From: Calditrichia bacterium
Lineage (GTDB): Bacteria > Calditrichota > Calditrichia > RBG-13-44-9
Assembly: GCA_026991005.1 (NCBI GenBank)
Contig: JALXCH010000171.1
Span: 1 to 7,269, forward strand
Direction: 5' to 3'
Length of the DNA: 7,269 nucleotides
A program made the translations under genes and the position numbers. The first letter of the stretch is position 1; each line of letters opens with the position of its first letter. The notes under the pieces were generated by a model. The model saw only the letters and a list, made by a program, of their open reading frames with translations. It was not told the origin of the DNA and did not search any database. Of the stretch, positions 1 through 5,272 are shown piece after piece.

Positions 1-457
1 TTTCCCGTACTTCCCAACCGCACTCCCGGAGGGCATCCCGAACTTCCGCAGCAGAGAAATAGCGTTCGGGAATCCCCGTATTGGTGCCGTGTTTCCAATC
101 CACCAGCACCAATTTCCCCCGCCATCCTATCACCTGAAGAAGGTTCCGGAAAAAACGCCGGATCTCGGAGAAATGATGCAAGCTCATCACGGAAAAGACC
201 AGATGGAAGCGGCCTTCTAACCGGTTTACTTCCTCGGCGGGAATGGGATGACAGTGGAGATGCTCGGTTTGCACGGGATAACTGTAAGGGTCAATTCCGG
301 TAGCATCTACTTCGAAATGATTGACCCATTCCTGCAATAAAGCACAATCGCCGCTACCTGCTTCCAGGAGGCGGGTGGCGCCCCGGGAAATTTCGGTTTC
401 CACCACCTGCCGCAGTAACCGATACCCGGCTTCCTCCATAGCGGATAAAGAAATCAT
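1..457 (-). CDS. Class I SAM-dependent methyltransferase, 3' end cut by the window edge
   Basis: The 152 visible residues form the N-terminal part of a Rossmann-fold methyltransferase of the UbiE/Methyltransf_11 type. SAM-binding motif I reads LLEAGSGD (residues 30-37). Strand beta2 ends in the acidic D56 (TGIDP), expected to hold the ribose hydroxyls. FSVMSLHHF (88-96) matches the post-I region of this family, followed by a beta5-like strand LVLVDWK (116-122). The substrate cannot be read from this part. I chose the ATG at 457 because it lies 4 nt after the upstream gene's stop and GA-rich sequence within that gene's last codons can act as ribosome binding site; M7 (439) is an alternative. 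The spacing implies one transcript and probably translational coupling with the 208-residue protein. The gene continues past base 1, so total length and C-terminus are unknown. Methyltransferase fold: confident. Target: unknown. Confidence 0.85.
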   Translation of the reverse strand, partial: MISLSAMEEAGYRLLRQVVETEISRGATRLLEAGSGDCALLQEWVNHFEVDATGIDPYSYPVQTEHLHCHPIPAEEVNRLEGRFHLVFSVMSLHHFSEIRRFFRNLLQVIGWRGKLVLVDWKHGTNTGIPERYFSAAEVRDALRECGWEVRE

Positions 458-461
458 CCCG

Positions 462-1088
462 TTATTCGCTCTCCACCTCTTTCCACTGAAGGGTTTTATC
501 ACGCAGGGAGCGGTTGAGCAGTTCCGCATGTTCTACCGTCACCGGAAACTCGGCAATTTTGTGAAGGTGGAAATCACCGGAATTTTCCACATCCACTTCA
601 TTGAGCAGCAAGTATCCATTGTCAAAATCCACCGTGTAAACCAGCAGATCGTTCTGGCGCAGATAGTTCCGGAGTGCTTCCTCTTTCAGCGCCTCCTGTA
701 ATCCCCCGGCAGCAAAGATGCGTACGTGCACAATGATGTCCCGGAATAACTGCGCCTGTTCCAGTGCTCGCAAGGTTTCCAGGAACAACTGTTTGGTTTG
801 CTCGATGGGCGTTTCGCCACCAAACATCAGCACCACGGCATCGGGCTGGAAGGCAGTGACCTCTTCGGCAACCCGGGAAGCGTTTCCTTCCTCCACCACA
901 AAATGTCCGGCCCGACCACCGGTACGGTCGGTAAAGGTTGCTTCGGCAGCGGCACTGATGGCACTGCAGATAGTATTTTTAGGTGCAATGATCGCCACCT
1001 TATTGTAGCTCCCCAGCACATCGGAACCAATCATTTTTCCGGTGAGTGCGCGTAAATACACCTCCTCGGCGAAGGTTGTTTTAGCCAT
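462..1088 (-). CDS. Unrecognised 208-residue protein, first gene of a two-gene operon
   Basis: I do not recognise a family. The protein is soluble, with no signal peptide or membrane helix. The N-terminal half looks alpha/beta: KVAIIAPKNTICSAIS about residues 30-45, then a strand PDAVVLMFGG (about 102-111) followed by a helix PIEQTKQLFLETL. This could be a Rossmann-like nucleotide or cofactor fold, but no diagnostic loop is visible. The C-terminal part is strand-rich and acidic (VYTVDFDNGYLLLNEVDVEN). Two cysteines are not in a metal-binding spacing. The start is the ATG at 1088 (MAKTTF), because a strong AGGAGGA lies 6 nt upstream; the in-frame ATG at 1106 lies upstream of that site and has none. 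The stop is 4 nt before the methyltransferase start, so the two products probably act together. Codon use resembles the neighbours. Real gene: confident. Function: unknown. Confidence 0.85.
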   Translation of the reverse strand: MAKTTFAEEVYLRALTGKMIGSDVLGSYNKVAIIAPKNTICSAISAAAEATFTDRTGGRAGHFVVEEGNASRVAEEVTAFQPDAVVLMFGGETPIEQTKQLFLETLRALEQAQLFRDIIVHVRIFAAGGLQEALKEEALRNYLRQNDLLVYTVDFDNGYLLLNEVDVENSGDFHLHKIAEFPVTVEHAELLNRSLRDKTLQWKEVESE

Positions 1089-1094
1089 GGAACA

Positions 1095-1101
1095 TCCTCC
1101 T
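1095..1101 (-). promoter_or_regulatory. Strong Shine-Dalgarno site fixing the start of the 208-residue gene
   Basis: The minus strand reads AGGAGGA, then six bases, then ATG at 1088. This decides the start against the longer ATG at 1106. It also shows that the organism uses canonical Shine-Dalgarno initiation. Confidence 0.8.
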
Positions 1102-1330
1102 GTCATTTTTTTTACATTGTTAAGATGAGGGCGGTGGGTAAATGTTACATGAGATTTATTATCAACAAGCCGCTTAGTTTATCGGGACTTCACCACGGGC
1201 TACTCTTCCAACAGGATGCTGCCCGACACGGGTTCTGTCCAAATGGAACCCTTTGGGTTGAGCGCATGTACGAACATTTCGCACTCGGGCTGTTTGACCG
1301 TCTATTAATCAACCCATGCACAATAATAAA

Positions 1331-1368
1331 GATTCTTCGCTCCGCTGACGCTCCGCTCATAATGACAG
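1331..1368. repeat. Intergenic motif with internal 9-bp direct duplication
   Basis: CGCTCCGCT occurs at 1338-1346 and again at 1349-1357, an 11-bp period, inside a stretch starting GATTCTTCGCTCCGCT and ending ATAATGACAG. From memory, motifs close to this (GATTCTTCGC...CTCAGAATGACA) are scattered between genes in many bacterial genomes; I cannot verify that here. No transposase or target duplication accompanies it. Confidence 0.4.
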
Positions 1369-1430
1369 TAAAGCGGTTTTGTTATTGTGAACCCCCGTCT
1401 TAGGCGAGAATCCACCCCACCTGGAGCGTT

Positions 1431-1453
1431 AGGATGCTATTGCGAAGCATCCT
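1431..1453. repeat. 8-bp perfect hairpin
   Basis: AGGATGCT (1431-1438) and AGCATCCT (1446-1453) are exact reverse complements around a 7-nt loop. No T-run follows on either strand, so it is not a terminator. It sits in the repeat-rich intergenic tract and may belong to a dispersed palindromic repeat. Confidence 0.5.
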
Positions 1454-1488
1454 GTCGGATAGCCCATATTTTCGAAATATCCGAGCTT

Positions 1489-1548
1489 CCGCAGGATTCT
1501 CCAAAGGTTATTAATGACTTCTTTGAAGAGTTCTTGCGGACCTTTGGA
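1489..1548. repeat. Two mutually exclusive stems sharing one 3' strand
   Basis: TCCAAAGGT (1500-1508) pairs exactly with ACCTTTGGA (1540-1548). CCGCAGGA (1489-1496) can pair with TCTTGCGG (1532-1539) with one G-U. The two 3' arms are contiguous, while the 5' arms come in the order that makes the stems cross, with only 3 nt between them, too few for both to form together. A small CTTC-TTT-GAAG hairpin (1518-1528) lies between. The pairing is seen in the sequence; any switch role is inference. Confidence 0.4.
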
Positions 1549-1689
1549 AAAACTCGTTCCCGGAATTATTTCGTTTAAAGTCCCGGATTTCAGATTCTTA
1601 AAAATGTGCACCTCAAATAAATGTTTTTTAAAATCATGTTTATCCTGTTAATCCCGTCAGAAAAATATTTTAGTTCCCATAAAATCATC

Positions 1690-1712
1690 CCGTCCCTTCC
1701 GGGACGGTTTTT
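1690..1712 (+). terminator. Orphan Rho-independent terminator
   Basis: CCGTCCC (1690-1696), loop TTCC, GGGACGG (1701-1707), then TTTTT (1708-1712) form a GC-only-tipped hairpin plus U-tract on the plus strand. The minus strand lacks a comparable T-run directly after the stem. No confident plus-strand gene lies upstream in the window, so it either ends an unannotated RNA or is a relic. Confidence 0.65.
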
Positions 1713-1757
1713 CCCCTCTTCTTCTTTCGCGGATAGAGAGAGGGTTCGGGGACGAGT

Positions 1758-1933
1758 TTACAGAATTGCCCAACCGCAGCTTACGCCATAAACGAAACGG
1801 TTTTCTTCATTTTTTTCTCTGTGACCTTGGTATCCGTAGAGGTTAACAAATTGACGATCCGGTTGATCCCCCAGCGCAAAGCAATGTTAACCGAGTAGGA
1901 ACTGGTTAGTTGAAATTTGTCATCTGGAATTTC
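1758..1933 (-). pseudogene. Frameshifted remnant resembling a beta-barrel protein C-terminus
   Basis: Two overlapping minus-strand frames both read like protein and join across a shift near 1841-1855. The upstream frame (open from 1933 to a stop at 1781) gives DDKFQLTSSYSVNIALRWGI and then NRIVN. The downstream frame (open from 1886 to the TAA at 1758-1760) gives VNLYGYQGHREKNEENRF and ends FVYGVSCGWAIL. Adding one base near the shift would join them. Alternating polar/hydrophobic residues, aromatic residues and a hydrophobic last strand resemble the closing strands of an outer-membrane beta-barrel. There is no start codon or ribosome binding site; upstream it runs into the heptamer repeat. 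I read it as a decayed 3' gene fragment. The family is not identified, and chance reading frames remain possible. Confidence 0.35.
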
Positions 1934-1935
1934 TT

Positions 1936-1991
1936 ATTTGAGATTTGGAATTTGGAATTTGGAATTTGGAATTTGGGATTTGGGTTTTGGG
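1936..1991. repeat. Tandem array of a 7-bp unit, ATTTGGA type
   Basis: Eight contiguous heptamers: one ATTTGAG, four ATTTGGA, two ATTTGGG and one TTTTGGG. The four central copies are identical and variants lie at the edges, as expected of slippage-derived arrays that decay from the ends. It is outside any gene. Before it, the minus-strand coding remnant loses its frame. Confidence 0.85.
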
Positions 1992-2062
1992 TTTTTGTGA
2001 GTTTCGTGCTTTCATTGCACTCTTTGCGGTTTTACCCTAAATCCATTTCCCTAATTCACGCT

Positions 2063-2120
2063 AAAAAAATTTTAAAATTTTTTTAAAAATTTTAAGATTA
2101 TTCTTGCATATGAAGATAAA
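2063..2120 (+). promoter_or_regulatory. AT-rich upstream element and candidate promoter of the cold-shock gene
   Basis: A perfect 22-bp palindrome of alternating tracts (A7 T4 A4 T7, 2063-2084), followed by A5T4, gives an UP-element-like, intrinsically bent block. Just downstream TTAAGA (2092-2097), a 17-bp spacer and GATAAA (2115-2120) make a weak sigma70-like pair. TTGCAT (2104-2109) with TACCTT (2127-2132), also 17 bp apart, is an alternative. Either would give a leader of about 95-105 nt before the GTG, similar to the long leaders of many cold-shock mRNAs. Confidence 0.4.
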
Positions 2121-2162
2121 ATCCCCTACCTTATGGTGTCAATTAATGTAGCACTGTTGGAA

Positions 2163-2184
2163 GCGTTGGGTGCACATCCAGCGT
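2163..2184 (+). other. Hairpin in the cold-shock mRNA leader
   Basis: CGTTGG (2164-2169) pairs with CCAGCG (2178-2183) through one G-U, with a further G-U closing pair (2163/2184) and an 8-nt loop. It lies about 45 nt before the GTG start. Cold-shock leaders commonly refold with temperature; that this hairpin does so is inference. Confidence 0.3.
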
Positions 2185-2230
2185 GTAGTAGGTGGTACAA
2201 AAGTTTAATTTTTTTAGTGAGGTAGTAGCA

Positions 2231-2437
2231 GTGGAAAAAGGTGTTGTGAAGTGGTTCAACAGCTCCAAAGGATACGGTTTCATCAGCCGCGAAAATGGTG
2301 AAGACGTATTCGTCCATTACACCGCCATTGAATCCGAAGGATTCCGTTCTCTGGACGAAGGCGAAACGGTTGAATTTGAAGTAGCTGAAGGACCCAAAGG
2401 GCTGCAAGCTGTCCAGGTACGCAAAGTATCTGCCTGA
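2231..2437 (+). CDS. csp: Cold-shock domain protein (CspA family)
   Basis: A 68-residue single cold-shock domain, a cytoplasmic OB-fold RNA/single-stranded DNA chaperone that melts mRNA structure in the cold. RNP1 is KGYGFIS (13-19) and RNP2 VFVHY (26-30). The aromatic nucleic-acid face W8, F9, F17, F27, H29 and Y30 is intact, and KWFN (7-10) and the ending VQVRKVSA are typical. I start at the GTG at 2231, giving the usual family length. GTGAGG (2217-2222) lies 8 nt upstream as ribosome binding site, and the reading begins [10 protein letters not shown] as in homologues. An ATG at 2192 in frame would add 13 residues, has no such site and is unlike the family. The gene is monocistronic, with a leader upstream and a hairpin terminator 22 nt after its stop. 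The family is certain; whether it is cold-inducible or constitutive cannot be told. Confidence 0.96.
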   Translation: MEKGVVKWFNSSKGYGFISRENGEDVFVHYTAIESEGFRSLDEGETVEFEVAEGPKGLQAVQVRKVSA

Positions 2438-2459
2438 TAGCGTTCGACAACAACTGTGG

Positions 2460-2490
2460 AAAAACCCCGACAATCGCTCGGGGTTTTTTT
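2460..2490. terminator. Bidirectional Rho-independent terminator between csp and the DUF89 gene
   Basis: An 11-bp perfect stem (A5CCCCGA, 2460-2470, with its complement 2478-2488) closes a 7-nt loop and continues into T7 on the plus strand, ending csp. Read on the minus strand, the same stem ends in T5, so it can also stop readthrough from the convergent DUF89 gene, whose stop lies about 130 nt away. No closer terminator was seen for that gene. Confidence 0.9.
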
Positions 2491-2622
2491 ATTCCTCAAA
2501 TTCTGTCTATCTTCCGGGGAAACCCATATTTTGAAGGTAGGCGAAATCCATGTTGGAACTTCCGGGAAAACCGGATGGTTTACTTAACCCCTTTCACTTT
2601 CTGAGGTAAAAATTACTTCACT

Positions 2623-3465
2623 TCATTCCTGATACCACAACACAATACTTCCCCGGGGCAATCCCGTATGGCGGGCGACTACCCGACATTTCACTTTAAA
2701 CAAGAAGAATACGGGACGCGGAGCATCGGAGAGGGTTTCGTAATTCCCCTGTCCTTTGGCAATCACCACATCGCTGGTGCGGAAGAGTTCCCGGAATTCC
2801 TCGGTGCACAAAGCAAGCGGCGTACCTGGTACGGGGGATCCGGAAGAGATGATGCGTGCCACCTTCTCCAATCCCGCTGCCCGGGCTTCATGGTGGGTCA
2901 CATCATTAATAATGGGTACCTGGCGAACGGCAAACACGGTGGGCTTCCCCATGGTTTCAATCAGTACCCGGTCGAAGACCGCTTCCCCTGCATTATCGCC
3001 GATGTAAAGAATCTGGCGAGCACGCTGTACCTGTTCCCGAAACGCCTCATAATCCAGCCGGGCAAATTGTTGCTGCAACACCTCCTCCACATCCCTCTCC
3101 AGCTCGAATCCCCGATTTGCCCCATAATCGATGATATTCCCGGCAATGGCGATACGCACCGCCGTAAGCAGGGGATCGTCCGATTCCTGCACCCGCTTTT
3201 TCAAATAGGGGTACAGTTCCAGCGCTTTGCGGGTGGTTTCTTCCTTCACCGCCTTAAATAAATCGGGATTACCGGTAACCCGCGCCACATAGTTGTACAT
3301 CATCATCCCGTTTTCGGGAGGCGATTTTTCCAGTTGCACCTGCCGCATCATCGGGAAGAAGTCATCCATCTTCTCTTTAATCCACTGCTCATCCTCGGTG
3401 TGCATCTGCAGTGTTTTAATGGCCTGCTCTACAATACAGGTTAAACATCCCAGATAAGTGCGCAT
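2623..3465 (-). CDS. DUF89-family metal-dependent phosphatase (damage-control phosphatase type)
   Basis: A complete 280-residue member of the prokaryotic DUF89 group. The family contains metal-dependent phosphatases; characterised eukaryotic and archaeal relatives hydrolyse phosphate from damaged or excess sugar-phosphate-type metabolites (metabolite repair). Visible hallmarks: an N-terminal CxxC (C7, C10 in LGCLTC), the helical segment AIAGNIIDYG (106-115, with N110 and D113), the metal-site motif GDNAGEAVFD (156-165, D157, N158 and D165 as expected ligands), PIINDVTHHEA, KGQGNYE (237-243) and LFKVKC near the end (255-260). It is cytoplasmic, without signal or membrane helix. The ATG at 3465 is preceded by a G-rich weak ribosome site (GGTGGGTG, about 8 nt upstream). 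It stands alone, with terminators on both sides. The substrate cannot be assigned. The CxxC, which I associate with this prokaryotic subgroup, could bind an extra metal; that is inference. Confidence 0.93.
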   Translation of the reverse strand: MRTYLGCLTCIVEQAIKTLQMHTEDEQWIKEKMDDFFPMMRQVQLEKSPPENGMMMYNYVARVTGNPDLFKAVKEETTRKALELYPYLKKRVQESDDPLLTAVRIAIAGNIIDYGANRGFELERDVEEVLQQQFARLDYEAFREQVQRARQILYIGDNAGEAVFDRVLIETMGKPTVFAVRQVPIINDVTHHEARAAGLEKVARIISSGSPVPGTPLALCTEEFRELFRTSDVVIAKGQGNYETLSDAPRPVFFLFKVKCRVVARHTGLPRGSIVLWYQE

Positions 3466-3550
3466 GATTCACCCACCAGTTATTTCCGAATAGCATCCTA
3501 TTACTTTCCTGCCCATTGCATCGCCTGTTTCGCCAATCCCCGGGTTCAAC

Positions 3551-3582
3551 AAAAAAGGAGCCAACCACTCCAGCCGGCTCCT
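3551..3582 (-). terminator. Rho-independent terminator of the TlpA-like gene
   Basis: On the minus strand AGGAGCC and GGCTCCT form a 7-bp stem (arms 3576-3582 and 3556-3562), extendable inward through G-U pairs, followed by T6. It begins 25 nt after the stop of the TlpA-like gene, which is therefore probably not cotranscribed with the DUF89 gene beyond it. Confidence 0.88.
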
Positions 3583-3607
3583 CTTGCAAAAGTGTGGGAT
3601 ATCTCAA

Positions 3608-4780
3608 TTATCCCAAAAGCTGCTTAATTTTATTTTTGATGAAATCAATATTTCCGGCGCCCACCTTAAAATCCACCAAAATGCCTTTTTTATTAATGAA
3701 GAACATGGTGGGAATCCCTTCGATATGGTAATCGTTAAAGGAACGATCGTCGTGGGCAATGGCTACGGGATAGTGCATTTTGTGCCGTTTGACGAAATCT
3801 TTAATCAGTTTGATTTCCTCATCGGGGCTCACCTGACCTTTGCGCTGGATATCGTCACTGTATTGCCCGTACAAACGGGTGTAACCGATTACCACCAGTC
3901 CCTGTTTGTGCAATTTATCGTACTGCTCGACCAGCACGGGAATGATGGAGCGGCAGGGATTGCACCAGGTGGCCCAGAAATCAATCACCACGGCTTTCCC
4001 TTTCAGATGACTTAACTTGAGCGGTTTGGAATTGACCCAGGTTTTAGCAAACAACTCTTTCGCCGGTTTACCCAGCATGTTGGTGATTTCCAGAGTGGAG
4101 TTGAGGCTGCCCACATTTCCCGTTGGCGCCAGTTTGTTAATGCCTTCCTGCAGAATCTTCTTGGATTCTTCAATTTCGCCGCGCTGGCGAGCCAGAGCTG
4201 CCAGATTCTCGTAAATGTAGGGCAGATAACGCTGCCACTGAATAGGCAAACTTTCCGCTTCGATAATCTGTTTACTGTACTTCTCGCGGTCTTTATCATC
4301 CGGAGCACTGAAGGCAAAATTAAAAATCACATCGTAGTAGTTCTTACCGGATTGTAACATGGGTTCAATTTCCTTAAACAGTTTCAGGGCTTCGTCCATT
4401 TTCTCCGTGCCCAGCAGAATTCTTACCTTTTCAAATTTTGCCTCGTTCGCCAGGGGTGAGTTTTTAGCGATGAGTGCATCCACTTTGGCCTGGGCATCCA
4501 CGTAGCGCCGCAAATCCACCAAAATCCGGGCACGTTCCAGTTCCAGAGCATCAGTGGATTTGGCATCGCGATATTTATCCAGTAAGGCGTTTAAATCGCT
4601 CTGGTATTTCCCTAATAGTTGTTGATACTGCATCTGGCTGCGAACGGTTTGCAAATCCTTGTCAAACTTATCGCTTAACGCCTGATACTCCTGCGCCATT
4701 TTCTTGGCTGCATCTCCACCGGACTGGCAGCCAACTGCTAAAATAAGCGCAATCACCAAAAGCCCAACTAACTTTTTCAT
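3608..4780 (-). CDS. Lipoprotein with TPR-like helices and a C-terminal TlpA/thioredoxin-fold domain
   Basis: A complete 390-residue envelope thiol-disulfide protein. A lipoprotein signal (KK, hydrophobic 4-16, lipobox AVGC with C18) places it outside the cytoplasm as a lipid anchor; Q19 gives no inner-membrane retention signal. Residues about 25-220 are helical and TPR-like (for example 78-108, 112-142, 186-218), probably a protein-interaction arm. Residues about 240-390 are a TlpA/ResA-like domain. WATWCNPC carries the redox pair C273/C276, and GIPT supplies the cis-proline P357. Strands AVVIDFWA and LVVIGYT flank as usual. Such domains reduce disulfides in periplasmic partners, for example in cytochrome c maturation, but no cytochrome gene is nearby. 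The ATG at 4780 has AAGGAGA just upstream. It has its own promoter and terminator. The partner is unknown; other thioredoxin-like roles such as peroxide reduction are less likely. Confidence 0.93.
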   Translation of the reverse strand: MKKLVGLLVIALILAVGCQSGGDAAKKMAQEYQALSDKFDKDLQTVRSQMQYQQLLGKYQSDLNALLDKYRDAKSTDALELERARILVDLRRYVDAQAKVDALIAKNSPLANEAKFEKVRILLGTEKMDEALKLFKEIEPMLQSGKNYYDVIFNFAFSAPDDKDREKYSKQIIEAESLPIQWQRYLPYIYENLAALARQRGEIEESKKILQEGINKLAPTGNVGSLNSTLEITNMLGKPAKELFAKTWVNSKPLKLSHLKGKAVVIDFWATWCNPCRSIIPVLVEQYDKLHKQGLVVIGYTRLYGQYSDDIQRKGQVSPDEEIKLIKDFVKRHKMHYPVAIAHDDRSFNDYHIEGIPTMFFINKKGILVDFKVGAGNIDFIKNKIKQLLG

Positions 4781-4857
4781 TGTTTCTCCTTAACTTTAAA
4801 TGAACCTAATCAATTTATTATTTTCATGCCGTAGCTAATTCCTTGTATTAATCTTTA

Positions 4858-4886
4858 AATATAAGGGATAAATTTCAGATTATCAA
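4858..4886 (-). promoter_or_regulatory. Sigma70-like promoter of the TlpA-like lipoprotein gene
   Basis: On the minus strand TTGATA (4886-4881), exactly 17 bp, then TATATT (4863-4858): four of six consensus matches at -35 and five of six at -10. The start point would be near 4851, giving a leader of about 70 nt. The -35 box falls inside the 19-bp dyad at 4880-4898. Confidence 0.6.
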
Positions 4887-4898
4887 ATTCTTTGATAA
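4880..4898. promoter_or_regulatory. Perfect 19-bp dyad, candidate operator
   Basis: TTATCAAA and TTTGATAA are exact 8-bp inverted arms around TTC. The arm nearest the gene contains the -35 hexamer of the promoter above, so a bound dimer would block RNA polymerase. The arms are too AT-rich and too close for a terminator. The half-sites are oriented opposite to an FNR box (TTGAT-N4-ATCAA), and it does not match a Fur box. The regulator is unknown. Confidence 0.5.
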
Positions 4899-4920
4899 CA
4901 AGATTTTTAAATGTTTCAAT

Positions 4921-4950
4921 TTCATAAATAAAGAGGCGGTGTAAAAATAC
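4921..4950 (+). repeat. Diverged copy of the arm of the 6466-6558 inverted repeat
   Basis: These 30 bases match 6451-6480 at 24 positions, including an uninterrupted GTGTAAAAAT core and the AT-rich leader before it. No complementary right arm is found downstream here, so this is a partial copy if the relation is real. Low complexity raises the chance of coincidence. Confidence 0.3.
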
Positions 4951-5124
4951 CCTGTCATAAAAATATTCTTTACTTAACCTTGGAACCGTACAATTTGTAT
5001 AGAAATATTTAATTCAGGCAGAAAGACAAATACCAACAGGTTTTTCCGTGAAAACAGGTAGCCCCACGGTTTCACATCACGGATGCCCGGCATTCCCTGG
5101 AATCACCGCAATAAAAAACTGTTT

Positions 5125-5241
5125 ATGAAACGTAACCTGACAAAAACGCAAGCATCATACGTTCCTAAACCGGATGCTTCTAAGGCACGGCGAGAACTCT
5201 CCGAGGACTTTTGGGAGGAACATCCTTTTGCCCGGATTTAA
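5125..5241 (+). CDS. Possible small protein (38 residues) upstream of the iron transporter gene
   Basis: An open frame from ATG 5125 to TAA 5239-5241 ends 31 nt before the transporter start. Its composition looks like protein: a basic N-terminus (MKRNLTKT), a linker SYVPKPDASKA, then a charged, helix-prone end RRELSEDFWEEHPFARI with no cysteines and no membrane segment. An in-frame ATG at 5083 would extend it to 52 residues. Neither start has a Shine-Dalgarno sequence, unlike the strong sites of the neighbours, which counts against it or suggests leaderless or reinitiated translation. If real, it is probably cotranscribed with the transporter. The family is not recognised; FWE-H endings recall some small CopG-like antitoxin proteins, too loosely to name it. 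Confidence 0.4.
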   Translation: MKRNLTKTQASYVPKPDASKARRELSEDFWEEHPFARI

Positions 5242-5260
5242 CGATACCCGAATTATAAAT

Positions 5261-5265
5261 AGGAG
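5261..5265 (+). promoter_or_regulatory. Ribosome binding site of the VIT1-type transporter gene
   Basis: AGGAG seven bases before the ATG at 5273 supports that start and that length. Confidence 0.8.
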
Positions 5266-5272
5266 TTAACAG

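Larger units (their letters stand above)
1107..2062. other. Long non-coding, repeat-rich intergenic region
   Basis: Nearly 1 kb separates the minus-strand two-gene unit from the cold-shock gene. Open frames here are short and lack ribosome binding sites and family-like composition. What it holds is listed separately: a duplicated GC-rich motif (1331-1368), an 8-bp hairpin (1431-1453), competing stems (1489-1548), an orphan terminator (1690-1712), a broken coding remnant (1758-1933) and a heptamer array (1936-1991). Around 1713-1744 there is also an imperfect inverted repeat, with CCCTCT pairing with AGAGGG. The promoter of the 208-residue gene should lie at about 1107-1180, but I could not pick a convincing -35/-10 pair. 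Confidence 0.6.

Noticed and set aside
1200..1304. Minus-strand frame of 33 codons ending in GSILLEE, with an ATG at 1277
   Set aside because: It reads somewhat like protein, but it is very short, has no ribosome binding site and matches no family I know. It may be a decayed fragment.
1387..1578. 63-codon plus-strand frame and the 60-codon minus-strand frame opposite it (1429-1611)
   Set aside because: Both run through the hairpins and repeat-like sequence, lack ribosome binding sites and have composition dictated by the palindromes.
2126..2473. 115-codon minus-strand frame opposite the cold-shock gene
   Set aside because: It is a shadow of a certain gene and crosses that gene's terminator.
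2668..3261. 197-codon plus-strand frame
   Set aside because: It is opposite the DUF89 gene, whose motifs are unmistakable; the frame has no family likeness.
3516..3560. GGGTTCAAC resembling a tRNA T-loop
   Set aside because: No complementary T-stem, anticodon arm or acceptor end is present, and the following bases belong to a terminator.
4880..4898. Reading the dyad as an FNR or Fur box
   Set aside because: The half-sites are inverted relative to TTGAT-N4-ATCAA, and the match to GATAATGATAATCATTATC is poor.
4975..5010. Promoter-like pairs for the iron transporter, for example TTGGAA with AAATAT
   Set aside because: Matches to consensus are too poor in an AT-rich region to choose one.
5048..5128. 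26-codon GTG frame whose stop overlaps the ATG at 5125
   Set aside because: No ribosome binding site and no protein-like composition; the overlap is likely chance.
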